Below are positions 1-8,402 of a stretch of 36,909 nt of DNA, piece after piece. This stretch comes from CAZOEL01 sp964578835 (lineage in GTDB: Bacteria > Desulfobacterota > Syntrophobacteria > Syntrophobacterales > Syntrophobacteraceae). The notes under the pieces were generated by a model. It saw only the letters and a list, made by a program, of their open reading frames with translations, was not told the origin of the DNA and did no database searches. Within the stretch, counting starts at the first letter, position 1, and each line of letters starts with the position of its first letter. The stretch lies in contig CAZOEL010000072.1 of NCBI GenBank assembly GCA_964578835.1, forward strand, positions 1 through 36,909, given 5' to 3'. The translations under genes and the position numbers were made by a program.

Positions 1-810
1 GTGCAAGAGAACTTGACAATCGGGCCGATCAAGCTGCTCGGCAAGAGGAAAGAAGAAGCTGACAGGAGAGCGATCGAGCTCTTGAAGATGGTCGGGCTCG
101 CGGAAAAAGCCGACAATTTTTCCGATGAGCTCTCCGGAGGCCAGAAGCAACGGGTGGCAATCGCAAGGTGCCTTTCGATGGAGCCGGAGATCATTCTATT
201 CGATGAGCCGACGTCTGCGTTGGATCCCACGATGGTGAGCGAAGTGCTCGCAGTTATCCGACGCCTTGCGAGAGAAGGAATGACATTGGCGATCGTCACC
301 CATGAGATGGACTTCGCTCGGGATGTATCCAACCGAGTCTTTTACATGGACGAGGGGGTGATTTATGAGGACGGTCCGCCCGCACAGATTTTCGAAAACC
401 CACGGCGAGAAAAAACCAGAGCGTTCATAAACAGGGTGAGGAGCTTCAATTATCATATCGATAGTCCGGACTTCGATTTGTACAAAATGAACGCTGAGAT
501 CGAGCATTTCGGCGAAAAACACGCCTTCCCGCGCAAACAGATCAACGACATCCTGTTGATCGTTGAAGAGCTGTTGACTTTGCATAACTCTCATTCGGAC
601 TCGACCGATGTGGATTTGAGGATCGCTTACTCCGAAAAGCATAACAACATCGAAATTATTTTCGAAAGCGCCGAGGGAGAAGGAAATATGCTCGAGAGAG
701 CCGAGCAGGATGACCTAGGCGTAATCATAATCAGGAATAAAGTTGAAAAGATCAATTATCGAAGAATCGACGGAAAAGACAAACTGAGCATGTATGTAAA
801 GAAAGGATGA
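1..810 (+). CDS. Amino-acid ABC transporter ATP-binding protein (5' truncated by window) with C-terminal ATPase-like domain
   Basis: The protein powers import of a polar amino acid from the cytoplasmic face of an ABC importer (GlnQ/HisP class, by family knowledge). The readable part begins after the Walker A loop, which must lie left of the window, so the GTG at position 1 is not a real start. Visible are the ABC signature LSGGQKQ (residues 44-50), Walker B IILFDEP with the D-loop SALDP (64-76), and the H-loop His101 in VTHEMD. Residues about 150-269 are not part of a normal GlnQ. They resemble an RsbW/HATPase_c fold: the stretch QINDILLIVEELLT (180-193) looks like an N-box, but the later glycine-rich nucleotide loops are poorly kept. 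Transporter partners are presumably to the left. The ABC call is firm; the nature of the C-terminal domain is an inference. Confidence 0.85.
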   Translation: MQENLTIGPIKLLGKRKEEADRRAIELLKMVGLAEKADNFSDELSGGQKQRVAIARCLSMEPEIILFDEPTSALDPTMVSEVLAVIRRLAREGMTLAIVTHEMDFARDVSNRVFYMDEGVIYEDGPPAQIFENPRREKTRAFINRVRSFNYHIDSPDFDLYKMNAEIEHFGEKHAFPRKQINDILLIVEELLTLHNSHSDSTDVDLRIAYSEKHNNIEIIFESAEGEGNMLERAEQDDLGVIIIRNKVEKINYRRIDGKDKLSMYVKKG

Positions 811-1138
811 TCGTCCGATCCAGCCATGGAAGCCGTCGGCAATCTCATCGGATGAATGGGACTTTCTTCGTCGGCCTGCGCCTTCTCAGCTCCGGCTTGG
901 AGCAATTGGCCGGCCGGCCGCTCCGACAGCGCTTTGCGAAATGGCGGATTGTATGCCGCCTGCCTCTCTACTCTGCGATGCTCCCGGATCGGAAAAAAGA
1001 CGAAAGCAAAGTGCTGAACGCGCCGCACGCCTCCTTTCAAACAGTATCAAAGGAAATCGAGGCTGAAGCCGCCGAGCTGGTTCGGCAGCCATTGTCGGTG
1101 GAAATCGGGGAATTGCTGAAGATTAAGGAGGGGGAAAG
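811..1138. other. Non-coding or unassigned 328-bp stretch
   Basis: No recognisable gene, hairpin or repeat was found. An open frame crosses it on the plus strand (807-1274) but has no ribosome binding site, no recognisable product, and overlaps the better supported secreted protein at 1139. The last 20 bases carry the strong Shine-Dalgarno for that gene. Confidence 0.5.
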
Positions 1139-1903
1139 ATGTTGCAAGGGGAAGCGAGGCCCGTTCGAAGAAATCTTTTTACAGTTGTTCTTTTCCTGGC
1201 TGCGCTCTTGTTTGCCCAAAACGCGCGCGCCGCACAGCCTTCTAACTACACAAAAGCCGTGCGTGACGCTATGACGCCGGAGCAGGCAGAAATCGTCAAT
1301 AATCTCGATGCGCTCAGTCCTGATAATGACGCGCTGGTCTGGAACGAGGACAAAACGCTGCTCAAGGTGGTGACTTGGAAATCAAGAGAATCTTACGAGC
1401 ATAATCTGCTGCCATATTCAGAGACTTCATCAAATGAGGCATATGTTGTTTGGATAACCTTGGCTCCCAAAGTCCATGAGTTTTGCAGGGATTATTTCCG
1501 CTCCCATCCGCATGCGACTCCAAAGATGCTTGAAACTCGCTTGAAACAGCGACTCGGCTTGCATCCCGATTGGCAATATGATGTGTTCGTTGAACTGTGG
1601 GTGGCGCCCGAAGATGTGTTTCGTCCCTGCGTCGATCCCAGCCCTGTTGATACGAGCTGCGATCTGAATTTCGGCAGCGAGGTCCCAGTCGTCAAGAACA
1701 TACAAAACTATAAAGCCTTTTATGAAAACATATACTACAAAAGCTTCCGAGCCTCGCCAGGGGCGCCCTGGACCGGCCTTGGCTACACGTATGACTGGCG
1801 TCATCCGCTCAAAGAACAGGGCTTGAGCGAGTTTATCCTTTCTCCAAAAGCCTCTTACACCATCGAGCAGGCCGTCCCGACCTGGGAATATTGTCAGCCT
1901 TAA
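1139..1903 (+). CDS. Secreted protein of unknown function (254 aa)
   Basis: I do not recognise the family. The start is set by a strong Shine-Dalgarno (AAGGAGGGGGAAAG) directly upstream. The N-terminus has an Arg-rich n-region, a hydrophobic core LFTVVLFLAALLFAQ (residues 13-27) and an Ala-X-Ala type cleavage region (ARA, about 29-31), so it is probably exported by Sec. The mature part is rich in aromatic residues and contains several Cys (C112, C160, C171, C252 by count), which would suit disulfides in the periplasm. It follows the ABC ATPase by 328 bp and is probably transcribed separately. A long perfect hairpin lies 40 bp after the stop. It could be a solute-binding or envelope protein; nothing in the sequence decides this. 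Confidence 0.75.
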   Translation: MLQGEARPVRRNLFTVVLFLAALLFAQNARAAQPSNYTKAVRDAMTPEQAEIVNNLDALSPDNDALVWNEDKTLLKVVTWKSRESYEHNLLPYSETSSNEAYVVWITLAPKVHEFCRDYFRSHPHATPKMLETRLKQRLGLHPDWQYDVFVELWVAPEDVFRPCVDPSPVDTSCDLNFGSEVPVVKNIQNYKAFYENIYYKSFRASPGAPWTGLGYTYDWRHPLKEQGLSEFILSPKASYTIEQAVPTWEYCQP

Positions 1904-1943
1904 GACTACTCCCAAGAATATTCCTGCCAGAGCGGGGCTTTCT

Positions 1944-2009
1944 AGAGTAGAAGGGGGCTTCCAGCCGCGATATGCATGCTGGTCGCGGCTGGAAGCCCCC
2001 TTCTACTCT
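1944..2009. terminator. Perfect 27-bp-arm hairpin between convergent genes
   Basis: Arms 1944-1970 and 1983-2009 are perfectly complementary around a 12-nt loop. The core is GGCTTCCAGCCGCGA, a REP-like motif. It lies between the plus-strand secreted-protein gene and the minus-strand crotonase gene, so it could end transcription from both sides. There is no T-run, so a repeat or small mobile palindrome is an equal possibility. Confidence 0.55.
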
Positions 2010-2141
2010 GATTCTCAGCCTGGCCGGTGCTCTGTTGTGGGTTGCCTAAAGATATTGTTTTAGTTTAGCGAACAAATCTCCGCACACTCCCGCATGCGCT
2101 TCGCGCACATCAGAATCCAAGTGTTTATCCTATACCATCGA

Positions 2142-2960
2142 TCATCTTTGCTCTCTTTCCTCGAAGTGTTTTCTTTTCTCCTGCTGGGCGAAAAAATCCT
2201 CCAGAGCAGCCATATGCTCTTGAGTGCTATGACATAATGCCTGATAGGCAGCAGAAAGCTCCAGCGTTTCTTCCATCGATTTACCTTGTGCGAGAGTGAA
2301 AAGCCGTTTGGCCAGGCGTAGAATTCGCGCGGGATGCCGCGCAATTTCCAGCGCCACTTCAACGCAGCGATCCATGAGCTTGCCCGGAGGGGCCACCTCG
2401 TTCACAAGCCCAATCCTCAGAGCTTCCTGCGCATCGATGATCCGGCAGGTGAAAGCCAGTTCACACGCCTTGGCGAAGCCAACGACTCGAGGGAGAAAGA
2501 AAGCTCCTCCGTCGCCAGGAATTATTCCAACCGATACAAAAGTCTCACCAAACCGGGCATTCTCGTTAGCAATGCGAATATCGCACATACAGGCAAGATC
2601 GCAGCCGGCCCCGATGGCGGGGCCATTGACGGCGGCGATAGTGGGAATATCAAGGTTACAAATGGCTCGAGGTATCCTCTGGATGCCTCTACGGTAGTTT
2701 TCGCGGATTTGGACCGGGTCTCCCGAGAACATGACTTCCTTATGATACATGTCCTTGACGTTTCCTCCGGCGGAAAACGATGAGCCGGCGCCCGTAAGGA
2801 TAAGAACACGGAACGTATCATCCTGCTGAATTCTTTCGCAGACGTCTACAATTTCATCGATGATCTCCTGATCGGTTATGGCGTTCCGTATGTCCGGTCT
2901 GTTCAGGGTGAGAATGGCAATTTTATCTCTAAGCTCAAGCTCGACTTGCTTATATTCCAT
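2142..2960 (-). CDS. Enoyl-CoA hydratase/isomerase (crotonase) family protein
   Basis: Crotonase-fold enzyme of 272 aa acting on an acyl-CoA thioester, typically in fatty-acid or aromatic-acid beta-oxidation. The two oxyanion-hole loops are present (SAGGN at 63-67 and IGAGCD at 116-121). The classical hydratase glutamates are not: the first position is Asp121, the second is Phe141 in FGETF. An Asp (D150) in PGDGG sits where other crotonases place an alternative acid. So CoA binding and thioester polarisation are supported, but simple hydration of an enoyl-CoA is doubtful; isomerase, hydrolase or another lyase chemistry is possible. The start is supported by GAGGTGA a few bases upstream of the ATG. 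The gene stands alone, with gene-poor DNA upstream. Confidence 0.88.
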   Translation of the reverse strand: MEYKQVELELRDKIAILTLNRPDIRNAITDQEIIDEIVDVCERIQQDDTFRVLILTGAGSSFSAGGNVKDMYHKEVMFSGDPVQIRENYRRGIQRIPRAICNLDIPTIAAVNGPAIGAGCDLACMCDIRIANENARFGETFVSVGIIPGDGGAFFLPRVVGFAKACELAFTCRIIDAQEALRIGLVNEVAPPGKLMDRCVEVALEIARHPARILRLAKRLFTLAQGKSMEETLELSAAYQALCHSTQEHMAALEDFFAQQEKRKHFEEREQR

Positions 2961-4101
2961 AATTTCACCTCACATAGAATTTGAAATGTAATGAACGGAC
3001 ACTGAAAGCCTGCTTTCGCCTTCCGGCCAGATTCCTTGAGCAAAGGGCATGCCACGCATTCCAATCCTCAGGATTAGAGCGGCCAACACCCCTTTTCAGC
3101 CAATCGACCGAGCATGCTTGCCCTGTTATTTTCCTCAAAGTCCCTTTCTTATTTCTCTTATTCAGGAAAGAAGCCTGCCAATATGGCTATGAGCGATTGT
3201 GGAAGGAGTTGAGATGTGGCGCAAAGCAGCATCCTGCACCCGCGCTGGAGCGCTAAAGCTTTCAGACAGTGAAAGCCGTTTATTGGTGGAATGGCGGGTT
3301 CGGCCATAAGCCTCTAGAAAATGGTCTTGCGAAGAGTTAAACAACTTCTGCCGAAAATAATCGATCCATTGAGCCTGCCGGCAGCCCACTCGCACGTTGT
3401 AATGAGCTGCAATAAGTCAAGCCTCTAGTATTATTTGTATACATCACCTCTGGAAGCCCTTCAATGGAGAAATTTCAAATAAAGAGATTCAGCGCTATCT
3501 GCAGAAATTTAGCTATTAATTCAATGGCATGAATCATGGCTGCGCGATAGTATACTAAAGATACACTATTGGAATGGGCCAGGGAGTGAGACGCCATGAG
3601 AAAGTCATCTCGCGGAAACGATGCAGACTGAGCGGACGACTTTGGCGTGCGCTCAGCGCTCGTCGTTTAGAGTCCTACAGGAGATTACAAGCCGCCTATG
3701 CGAAGCTGGAAACGCGCTTAGACAAGAGCCTTGCCGCGCTAAGGACGCATATGGCAGATCTCTTTGCCTCAGGAGTCGGAGCAAGAGCGGAGCGTTGAGG
3801 CGAACGAGCGGGTACATTCGTCTTTCGCAAAAAGAGCTAAATGTTGGCGATATGTATATTTACAATACACGAACGGCTTATTGAAAACCTGGCGGCCCGA
3901 TTGCTCTATCTTCAGGGTTTTGCTATTCAGACCGACTGCGGCAGGAGAAAAAGGAATGAAAAGAAAGGCCGGTTTCCGACATTCCCGGCCAAAAGAGGCG
4001 GGTGGGCTGGGCTAGTCGCCATTAAAAAGGGGGCTCGCGACCATTGAATAGGCAAGATAAGAATAACCGCGGCGCCATGCCAAGCCCACGGCGTCTGAAC
4101 T
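2961..4101. other. Gene-poor stretch of about 1.1 kb
   Basis: No confident gene. Contents worth noting are an imperfect palindrome at 3547-3569 (ATAGT...ACTAT with inner TA-rich arms) just before a 74-aa open frame (3574-3798), and an A+T-rich patch with several TATAC/GTATAC words between 3420 and 3570. Frames are short and interrupted, as expected of decayed DNA. An aquaporin relic further right supports the idea that this is a graveyard region. Confidence 0.5.
3574..3798 (+). CDS. Possible small protein or gene relic (74 aa)
   Basis: The frame encodes a basic N-terminus followed by a helical, coiled-coil-like segment (RRLQAAYAKLETRLDKSLAA, about residues 34-53). No family is recognised. 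The upstream bases GGGAGTGAG could serve as a ribosome site for an in-frame internal start only poorly, and a competing ATG at 3596 lies in another frame and stops after eleven codons. Either a short DNA-associated protein or the tail of a broken gene. Weak call. Confidence 0.2.
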   Translation: MGQGVRRHEKVISRKRCRLSGRLWRALSARRLESYRRLQAAYAKLETRLDKSLAALRTHMADLFASGVGARAER

Positions 4102-4254
4102 TCAACGGACCTCTGCTGAATCGAGCCCCTTGCATTCAGCGATAATATTCGACATGTCCGCCAAACTCTCAAGCCTCATCGCAAGCTGTGTATACCATGT
4201 ATATATGGGGAATGCATAATAATGCTCCGAATACGCTTCTCCTCCGCCAGCCAT
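4102..4254 (-). CDS. Candidate 50-aa small protein
   Basis: An open frame from ATG (4252-4254) to TGA (4102-4104). It begins MAGGGEAYSEHYYAF and has an aromatic-rich first half (YY, YTWYT) and an amphipathic second half (LAMRLESLADMSNIIAE). It looks more protein-like than chance frames around it, but the Shine-Dalgarno is weak and no family is recognised. It could also be the surviving 3' end of a larger gene. Confidence 0.25.
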   Translation of the reverse strand: MAGGGEAYSEHYYAFPIYTWYTQLAMRLESLADMSNIIAECKGLDSAEVR

Positions 4255-4339
4255 GGGGAATGCTCACGGGTCGCATTGCTTTTCCGCAGCTCATCGACCG
4301 ACCTCGACGCCTACGCTCCACCAACGGCGGCCTTGACCG

Positions 4340-4489
4340 TTACGTCGGCTTTGCCTCTTTCTCTCCGGCAATGACTCCGTAGAGACCGTCTGCAAGAGCG
4401 GCTCCAATGATCGGAGCGACCCGGAAGATCCATAGCTGGGCAAGAGCCCATCCTCCGGCAAAAAGGGCAGGTCCGGCGCTGCGGGACAA
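4340..4489 (-). pseudogene. Aquaporin (MIP family) C-terminal relic
   Basis: Reading the minus strand from about 4489 gives RSAGPALFAGGWALAQLW, then IFRVAPIIGAALADGLYGVI, ending at a TAA at 4340-4342. This matches the end of AqpZ-type aquaporins just after the second NPA box (NPARSxGPALFxGGWAxxQLW, known family pattern). Upstream the frame loses similarity at once: the NPA box and everything before it is gone. Only about 49 codons remain, so this is a decayed remnant, not a functional channel. Confidence 0.7.
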
Positions 4490-4659
4490 GACTTTCTGCA
4501 CCTTCGCAAAAAGGCGTAGATTTCCAAATGATTGCCCTTCACTCTCCTTTCCCGATATGCGAAACTTCGGCTTGTTTGGGGAACCTGAAGAGAGCGTGCT
4601 CTTCCCTCAATTCAGATAAGGCCGGACCCAGGTGGTGTGACCGAGAGGAGAAATAGCTT

Positions 4660-6444
4660 ATGAAGCTTGTCGATCTAACGCAGAATGGGATTCAACAATT
4701 CGCCGGAAAGACGATTTACGCGAGAGGACACGACTACTTCCTGTCGGGAAATGTCTCTGAGCTTTCCTATGATCCGGATAGCCAATCCATCAGCGCTGAG
4801 GTGGCTGGCAACTATGGGGATTATGAGGTGGATATCGAACAGGTAGACGGAGAGATTCGAGCTTCCTGCAATTGTCCTTACGACGGCTACCCCTGCAAAC
4901 ATATTGTTGCAGTGCTTTTGAGCTTCATCAATCATCGCCGTGCGTATTCCGAGAAAGCCGAAGAGGACAAGTCTCAGAAGGCCAGAATTGAAGAGCGGAT
5001 CAGAAAGCTTTCCAGGGAAGAGCTTGTGGCGATGGTCATGACCTGCGCTAGCAAATATCCCGATTTTCATCGTGAATTGATGGTTCGCTTCGAACCTGAC
5101 CAGAAGCAGACTCTCGAAACCCTCCTCAAGCAAGTCTCGCGGGCGTTTCCCTCCATCGAATCGAGCTCCTATTCGACCGATAAGATAGCGCGCGAGCTGA
5201 ATCGCATCCTGCAATCCGTGGAAAACGCCAAGGAGGAAATCCGTCTGGAGGTCCATTGGGCGGCTGCCGACTCCATTCTCCGTGAGCTCAATGAATACGG
5301 CATGGACGACGACGCGTTGGAAGACGTTCTATTGAGCGCACTGGAGGCAATCAAGAATATACTTGCCGAAAAAGAAGGCTTGGCGCCCAGAAGGCGGGAG
5401 ATCATCGACAATCTCATGCATTACTTCAATTGGGGCAACTGCGGGATGGGCGATGCCATCTACGACACGGTGATGGATCTGTGCTTGGAGAAAAAGGATT
5501 TTCAGGCAGTCATTGAAAAGCTCGAATCCAGAAGTGGCGGCAGTTCCTATATACGCGATCTGCTGGCCTCTTTGTACCGCTCGATAGGCGATGAGGATGC
5601 TGAGCTTGCAGTCCTGGAAAGAGAGCTCCAATACGGCATGGACTACTGGAGGCTGGCCGAGTACTGGCTCCGCAAAGGCGATCGAGAGAAGGCGATGAAG
5701 GTCGTTGAGGAGGGCATCGAAAAGGGCGAGGGGCGGAAGCAGGAGCTCTACGATTTTCTCCTGCAGGATTATGAAAGAAGAGCCGATTATGAGGGACTCG
5801 CCAATTTGCTTGAAGAAAAAGCGCAGCGCAATGATCTATCTCGAGGCGGCATTGGAAACGATCCGATCTACCTGAGCTTGAAGAGCCATTATGAGTCGCA
5901 GGGCGATTACAAAAGCCGCGAGAAGCTCCTCGATATGAGATTGAAGAGAAAGGAGATTGACCTGAGCCTCTATCGCGAGGCGGAAGAGACGCTGGAAAAG
6001 AGAGACTGGACAGCATTTGAGCTAGAGCTGATCGCTCGTCTCGAGGAAGAGCAGAAGCATGAAACGTCGAACTGGTCTCCAGGGGCGAGCCGGGCGCTGG
6101 AGACGCTCGCGGAAATCTACGCGTACAAAGAGGACCTGAGCCGGCTGTTCAAAACAGTCAAAGGCAATCATGCGTTGCTGGGCGAATACGAAGACAGGCT
6201 CCTTCCTCTCCATCCGTCACACTATTTGGAGGAATATCGTGGCAGAGCGGAGCGACTGATAGCCGGGCGCGGCAGAGGAAACTATCGGCAAGCTGTCGAA
6301 TATCTCAAAAAGGTGCGAATGATCTACTTCGATGTGCAGAAGCGGCCTGAAGAGTGGGACCGCTACATCCAAAAAGTAAGCGAGAGCAACAGGAGCCTGC
6401 GCGCCTTACAGGAGGAGTTGAGAAGCGCTCGCCTTATTGCGTGA
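4660..6444 (+). CDS. SWIM zinc-finger protein with helical repeats
   Basis: Protein of 594 aa. A SWIM zinc finger is clear near the N-terminus: CNCPYDGYPCKH, giving Cys70, Cys72, Cys79 and His81 (CxC...CxH). SWIM domains bind zinc and mediate DNA or protein contacts. The remaining 500 residues are charged and almost wholly helical, with repeated blocks such as LLASLYRSIGDEDAELAVLE and LAEYWLRKGDREKAMKVVEE that look like TPR-type solenoid repeats. The combination is common in bacterial SWIM proteins of unknown role, sometimes next to SNF2 helicases, but no helicase is seen here. The start is supported by GAGGAGAAATAG upstream of the ATG. The gene appears to be a single transcription unit. Confidence 0.88.
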   Translation: MKLVDLTQNGIQQFAGKTIYARGHDYFLSGNVSELSYDPDSQSISAEVAGNYGDYEVDIEQVDGEIRASCNCPYDGYPCKHIVAVLLSFINHRRAYSEKAEEDKSQKARIEERIRKLSREELVAMVMTCASKYPDFHRELMVRFEPDQKQTLETLLKQVSRAFPSIESSSYSTDKIARELNRILQSVENAKEEIRLEVHWAAADSILRELNEYGMDDDALEDVLLSALEAIKNILAEKEGLAPRRREIIDNLMHYFNWGNCGMGDAIYDTVMDLCLEKKDFQAVIEKLESRSGGSSYIRDLLASLYRSIGDEDAELAVLERELQYGMDYWRLAEYWLRKGDREKAMKVVEEGIEKGEGRKQELYDFLLQDYERRADYEGLANLLEEKAQRNDLSRGGIGNDPIYLSLKSHYESQGDYKSREKLLDMRLKRKEIDLSLYREAEETLEKRDWTAFELELIARLEEEQKHETSNWSPGASRALETLAEIYAYKEDLSRLFKTVKGNHALLGEYEDRLLPLHPSHYLEEYRGRAERLIAGRGRGNYRQAVEYLKKVRMIYFDVQKRPEEWDRYIQKVSESNRSLRALQEELRSARLIA

Positions 6445-6847
6445 AGCTTGCAGCCTTGCATTGCAAACATATTGGTTGAGGGGAAGTGTTGTCCAATCCG
6501 AGCCATTGTTGAAGGACTCCGGCGCAGACCAGGGCAGTTCTTTGAAATAGTGGGTAAATGGTCAAATCCATGCTATCGGCGCCCTGCCGCCCGGTCCTGC
6601 GGGTGTAGTGGTCTCGACTATGGAGTATCCTCGGAGTAGCGCTGCAGTCCCCAAAAGCGCTGCATGCTGGTATCGGGATTCTGGAGGATTATCTTATATT
6701 GACCCTCTGCCGCCCGCTGTGTAGTATGAATGAAAGCGCGGGTGCTCAATAGCAGAAAAAGATCAAGCTTCGGGGAAGCTCCGAGACGATCATTCCTGAG
6801 AATTCTTCCCGCTCTGCTCACCAAACTTTTATAGGAAGGCTGAAGAA
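6445..6847. other. Intergenic stretch of about 400 bp
   Basis: No gene, strong hairpin or repeat seen. Short open frames are not protein-like. The final bases AGGAAGGCTGAAGA form the ribosome site of the Uma2 gene. Confidence 0.5.
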
Positions 6848-7405
6848 ATGTCGGCTCAAACGGCCAAAGAAGCGCTACACTACACCTATAAGGATTACCT
6901 GACTTTTCCGGATGATTTTCGATGCGAAATCATCAACGGGCAAATCTATGATATGACCCCTTCGCCAACGCCCGGGCACCAGCGTGTAACCGGGCAAATC
7001 TATGGGCTAATATGGAGCCATCTGAGGGAGCAAGCACATACCTGCCAAGCGTTCGTCGCCCCTCTTGACGTCGTTATCGCCGAAGACCATGTCGTTCAGC
7101 CCGATGTGTTTATCGTGTGTGACCGGCAAAAGATAGAAAGGACCCATATATCCGGCGCCCCGGACGTGGTCTTCGAGACTGCTTCCCCTTCAACGTCTCT
7201 CAAGGATCGTCGGGAAAAGATGGAACTATACGAACATTCTGGGGTGGCGGAATATTTCATTGTCGATCCTGACGCCGGGTTTATCGAAAAATATATGTCG
7301 ATTGATGGAAAATACGGAAGAGTAGGGATTTACGCCGGAGATGCCACGTTTCGCATCGACGCCGTCTCACTTGAGCTAAAAGCGAACGACCTCTTCTCCG
7401 AATAG
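6848..7405 (+). CDS. Uma2 family endonuclease (DUF820, PD-(D/E)XK fold)
   Basis: Protein of 185 aa with the complete Uma2 pattern. An early EIINGQIYDMTPSPTPGHQR block carries Glu27 and the conserved MTPSP..H motif. VVQPDVFIV supplies Asp86. VVFETASPST supplies Glu110, and DRREKMELYEHSGVAEYFIV gives the family's Lys/helix region (120-139). These correspond to the nuclease core residues of the restriction-endonuclease-like fold. Uma2 proteins are very abundant in bacteria with many mobile elements, but their biological substrate is not established. The N-terminal residues HYTYKDYLTFPDD match usual family starts, and AGGAAG lies upstream, so the start is well placed. No partner gene is adjacent. 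Confidence 0.9.
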   Translation: MSAQTAKEALHYTYKDYLTFPDDFRCEIINGQIYDMTPSPTPGHQRVTGQIYGLIWSHLREQAHTCQAFVAPLDVVIAEDHVVQPDVFIVCDRQKIERTHISGAPDVVFETASPSTSLKDRREKMELYEHSGVAEYFIVDPDAGFIEKYMSIDGKYGRVGIYAGDATFRIDAVSLELKANDLFSE

Positions 7406-7655
7406 CTCCCGTAACCGGCCCCTCTTCGCTGCCGGGGCAATAGCCAAAAAGCTCCCCAGCCGGCCCCAAAGATGAGTCCCTCGATCATATTTGCCCCAAG
7501 AACCGTGGGCTTGATCGAGAGCTTTGCCATTCCCAGATCGGCCAATAGATACACTCTGACCATGCTCACAAGGATGGTGGAAAGCATGAACTTGACCATC
7601 GTCATATCCAGGAGGCGAAGAGCCCCGACCTGCTTGTCGTATCGAAAGCGAGATT
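7400..7655 (-). pseudogene. YeeE/YedE-family (sulfur transport) membrane protein relic
   Basis: Minus-strand translation from about 7605 gives MTMVKFMLSTILVSMVRVYL, then LADLGMAKLSIKPTVLGAN and MIEGLIFGAGWG. This matches the YeeE/YedE thiosulfate/sulfur transporter half-unit (KLSIKPTVLGANxxGGLIFGxGWALLGYCPG in known members). After GAGWG the frame breaks, and the continuation FGYCPGSEEGPVTG is found in another frame at about 7448-7405. The N-terminal half and the last helices are missing. The relic overlaps the end of Uma2 and abuts the stop of the next minus-strand gene. It is a frameshifted fragment and not expected to be functional. Confidence 0.72.
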
Positions 7656-7915
7656 CAGGATTTCTTCAGTGACCGCAATCGAGCATGCACCTTCTCTTCA
7701 AGATCATCGACAATGGTTTTCAATGTCTCACTCTCCCGCACAGGACCCGAATTATTCCATCCCGCCAAGATAGCATCTCTTTTCTTCTCTCTAAACTGAT
7801 CGATGCTTGAAACCATGGACTCCCACATGAAGAGCTTTTGAAGGATGTGTCGTTCCGGAGCAGTAAGGTCTCTGTCGGTATCAAACGATCTTCCGCTCTT
7901 TGTTGTTATTACCAT
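7655..7915 (-). CDS. Small conserved-looking protein of unknown function (86 aa)
   Basis: I place the start at the internal ATG at 7913-7915 (MVITTKSGRSFDTDRDLTAP). The sequence from there is compact and acidic/basic balanced, whereas the 18 codons further upstream (to an ATG at 7969) are unusually basic and unlike it. The body contains ERHILQKLFMWESMVSSIDQ, FREKKRDAILAGWNNSGPV and a C-terminal amphipathic helix LKTIVDDLEEKVHARLRS. I have the impression of having seen similar short proteins in deltaproteobacteria but cannot name a family or function. There is no signal peptide or membrane segment, so it is likely cytoplasmic. The stop overlaps the YeeE/YedE relic. Confidence 0.55.
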   Translation of the reverse strand: MVITTKSGRSFDTDRDLTAPERHILQKLFMWESMVSSIDQFREKKRDAILAGWNNSGPVRESETLKTIVDDLEEKVHARLRSLKKS

Positions 7916-7969
7916 GCTGCGCCTCTTGATTCTCTTTGTCGTGAGTTCCTCATGCGGATGACACCTCAT

Positions 7970-8402
7970 CGTTGAGAGCTTTTTCTATTTCTGATTGACC
8001 TTCTTCCTCAAAACTCCGTTGCAATTAAACGTTCCTACCCTTCGTGGGGACAGCTGCACAGGCTCTCCCATTTGCTGGCCGGGCATCCGGTTGCGGTGAG
8101 AAGCCAAAGAGCGCGAATGACTGCCGCATGTAGCCAGTTCATTATAGGTCTTCTTTTTTCCATCCGCTATGGCATCCATGCATCTCTTGCTCCACATTTG
8201 CCCTCGCACCGAAGATTTCCTCTTGACTTGCCAGGGCTTATACGCCTAGGATCTTTCAACTTCTTTACCGACTATGCGTCATTTCATCAGCACATTCTCA
8301 CTCGGTGAGATCGATCCAACCCTGAAGCATCATCTCTCATGGCCGTTTCGGCGGCAAGGAAAGCTTCAGAGCCGGGATCCAAGGAGAAGGCCAACAAACG
8401 AG
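7970..8402. other. Intergenic stretch between divergent genes
   Basis: Holds the upstream regions of the minus-strand 86-aa gene and the plus-strand yifB-like gene. An open frame continues upstream of the yifB start to 8274, but the added residues do not belong to the family. No clear promoter or repeat was identified. Confidence 0.45.

Noticed and set aside
807..1274. 155-aa plus-strand open frame after the ABC gene
   Set aside because: No ribosome site, overlaps the well-supported secreted-protein start in another frame, composition not protein-like in its first half.
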